Made by a program: the position numbers and the translations under genes. Shown piece after piece: positions 63,700-64,000 of a stretch of 64,000 nucleotides of DNA. The number at the start of each line of letters is the position of its first letter. Position 1 is the first letter of the stretch. Source of the stretch: an uncultured Prevotella sp. GTDB taxonomy: Bacteria > Bacteroidota > Bacteroidia > Bacteroidales > Bacteroidaceae. The stretch is from positions 76,633 through 140,632 of the forward strand of contig UQZX01000004.1 in NCBI GenBank assembly GCA_900545525.1. Direction: 5' to 3'. Below the pieces are notes generated by a model that worked only from the letters and a program-made list of their open reading frames with translations, did not search any database and was not told the DNA's origin.

Positions 63700-64000
63700 A
63701 CATTATCTATATATAATAATGTAAGATATACAAATTTGTATAATCCGGCAATCCCACGCCCCTATATAAAACAGCCGTCTTAAAATAATGCAATAAAGCA
63801 TCGAAGGTTTTAAATATTTTACGTACTTTTGTCAGAGGAAGTTACGAAAAGAGTGTAATTTATTGGAAATGAGCTTAGGTTAATTGCTCATAATAGTAAT
63901 AGGTTACGATTTAGTTAGTTATCTGCTGCATTATTCTTCTGCGCATTGCGTAACCTTCAAAGAACTCTTCGTATGCAAAAGTAACAATAAAACGGGAGAT
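63700..64000. other. Non-coding end of the window with a promoter and long leader
   Basis: TACTTTTG at 63824-63831 matches the -7 consensus for rightward transcription. No start codon with an extended frame follows before 64000, so the transcript has at least about 160 nt of leader, or encodes an RNA beyond the edge. GGTTACG at 63901 and CGTAACC at 63949 could pair. Confidence 0.45.

Overview
The window looks like a chromosomal segment of a Bacteroidota, most likely a Prevotella-like member of the Bacteroidales. The reasons are: many promoters of the Bacteroidota type (TAnnTTTG at -7) in front of the genes; a nuo operon with fused nuoC and nuoD; a two-subunit methylmalonyl-CoA mutase next to sodium-pump decarboxylase subunits (the succinate-to-propionate route); lipoprotein-rich hypothetical genes; and SpvB/RHS-type secreted proteins as found in gut Bacteroidales. 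The genus is an inference. No rRNA gene lies in the window.

Layout. 1-6219 (minus): nuoA-B-CD-H-I-J-K-L, with nuoL cut by the window edge. 6220-6816: non-coding, with a nested inverted repeat and a 22-nt-period array. 6817-9704 (minus, AT-rich): small lipoprotein-type genes, two of them broken, behind a 2,123-residue SpvB/FG-GAP/RHS protein (9711-16082) with a nuclease-like tip; the gene 6 nt behind it is the candidate immunity gene. 16250-17086: sugar-kinase-like ATPase. 17205-20638 (minus): accessory island of a PDDEXK nuclease (DUF1016), small proteins, DUF2971 and RhuM, probably left over from a type I restriction locus. 21536-25339: outer-membrane barrel, then kdsA, kdsD and a phospholipase-D-type synthase. 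25411-28570 (minus): TPR protein and a binding-protein-like lipoprotein. 28834-32789 (plus): radA, SGNH hydrolase and two small exported proteins. 32939-36156 (minus): response regulator, TPR histidine kinase, queC. 36295-41426 (minus): valS, tRNA-Glu, tRNA-Ser, phosphohexomutase. 41957-48800 (plus): three overlapping genes of a second RHS-type locus, the last truncated at a run of seven G. 49758-52963 (plus): hisG, hisD, hisC. 53188-58151 (minus): AspT/YidE-type transporter, OadG, biotin carrier, OadB and a LuxR regulator. 58453-62467 (plus): mutA and mutB. 63217-63699: A1S_2505-type protein.

How the genes fit together. The nuo subunits make a complex I without the NADH module. MutA/MutB and the decarboxylase subunits supply the last steps of propionate formation and sodium export, and are divergently arranged around 58152-58452. 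KdsA and KdsD make Kdo for lipopolysaccharide. The two RHS loci and their small exported neighbours are the variable, probably competitive, part of the segment.

The most unusual signal is not a gene. Five intergenic stretches (6555-6642, 21079-21228, 31219-31328, 49003-49175, 62757-62908) are built from degenerate units repeating every 20-23 nt, mostly 22. Three of them share one sequence family, and two have other sequences with the same spacing. No spacer structure or protein-coding explanation is visible. Long perfect hairpins (42 bp and 37 bp arms) also sit between convergent genes.
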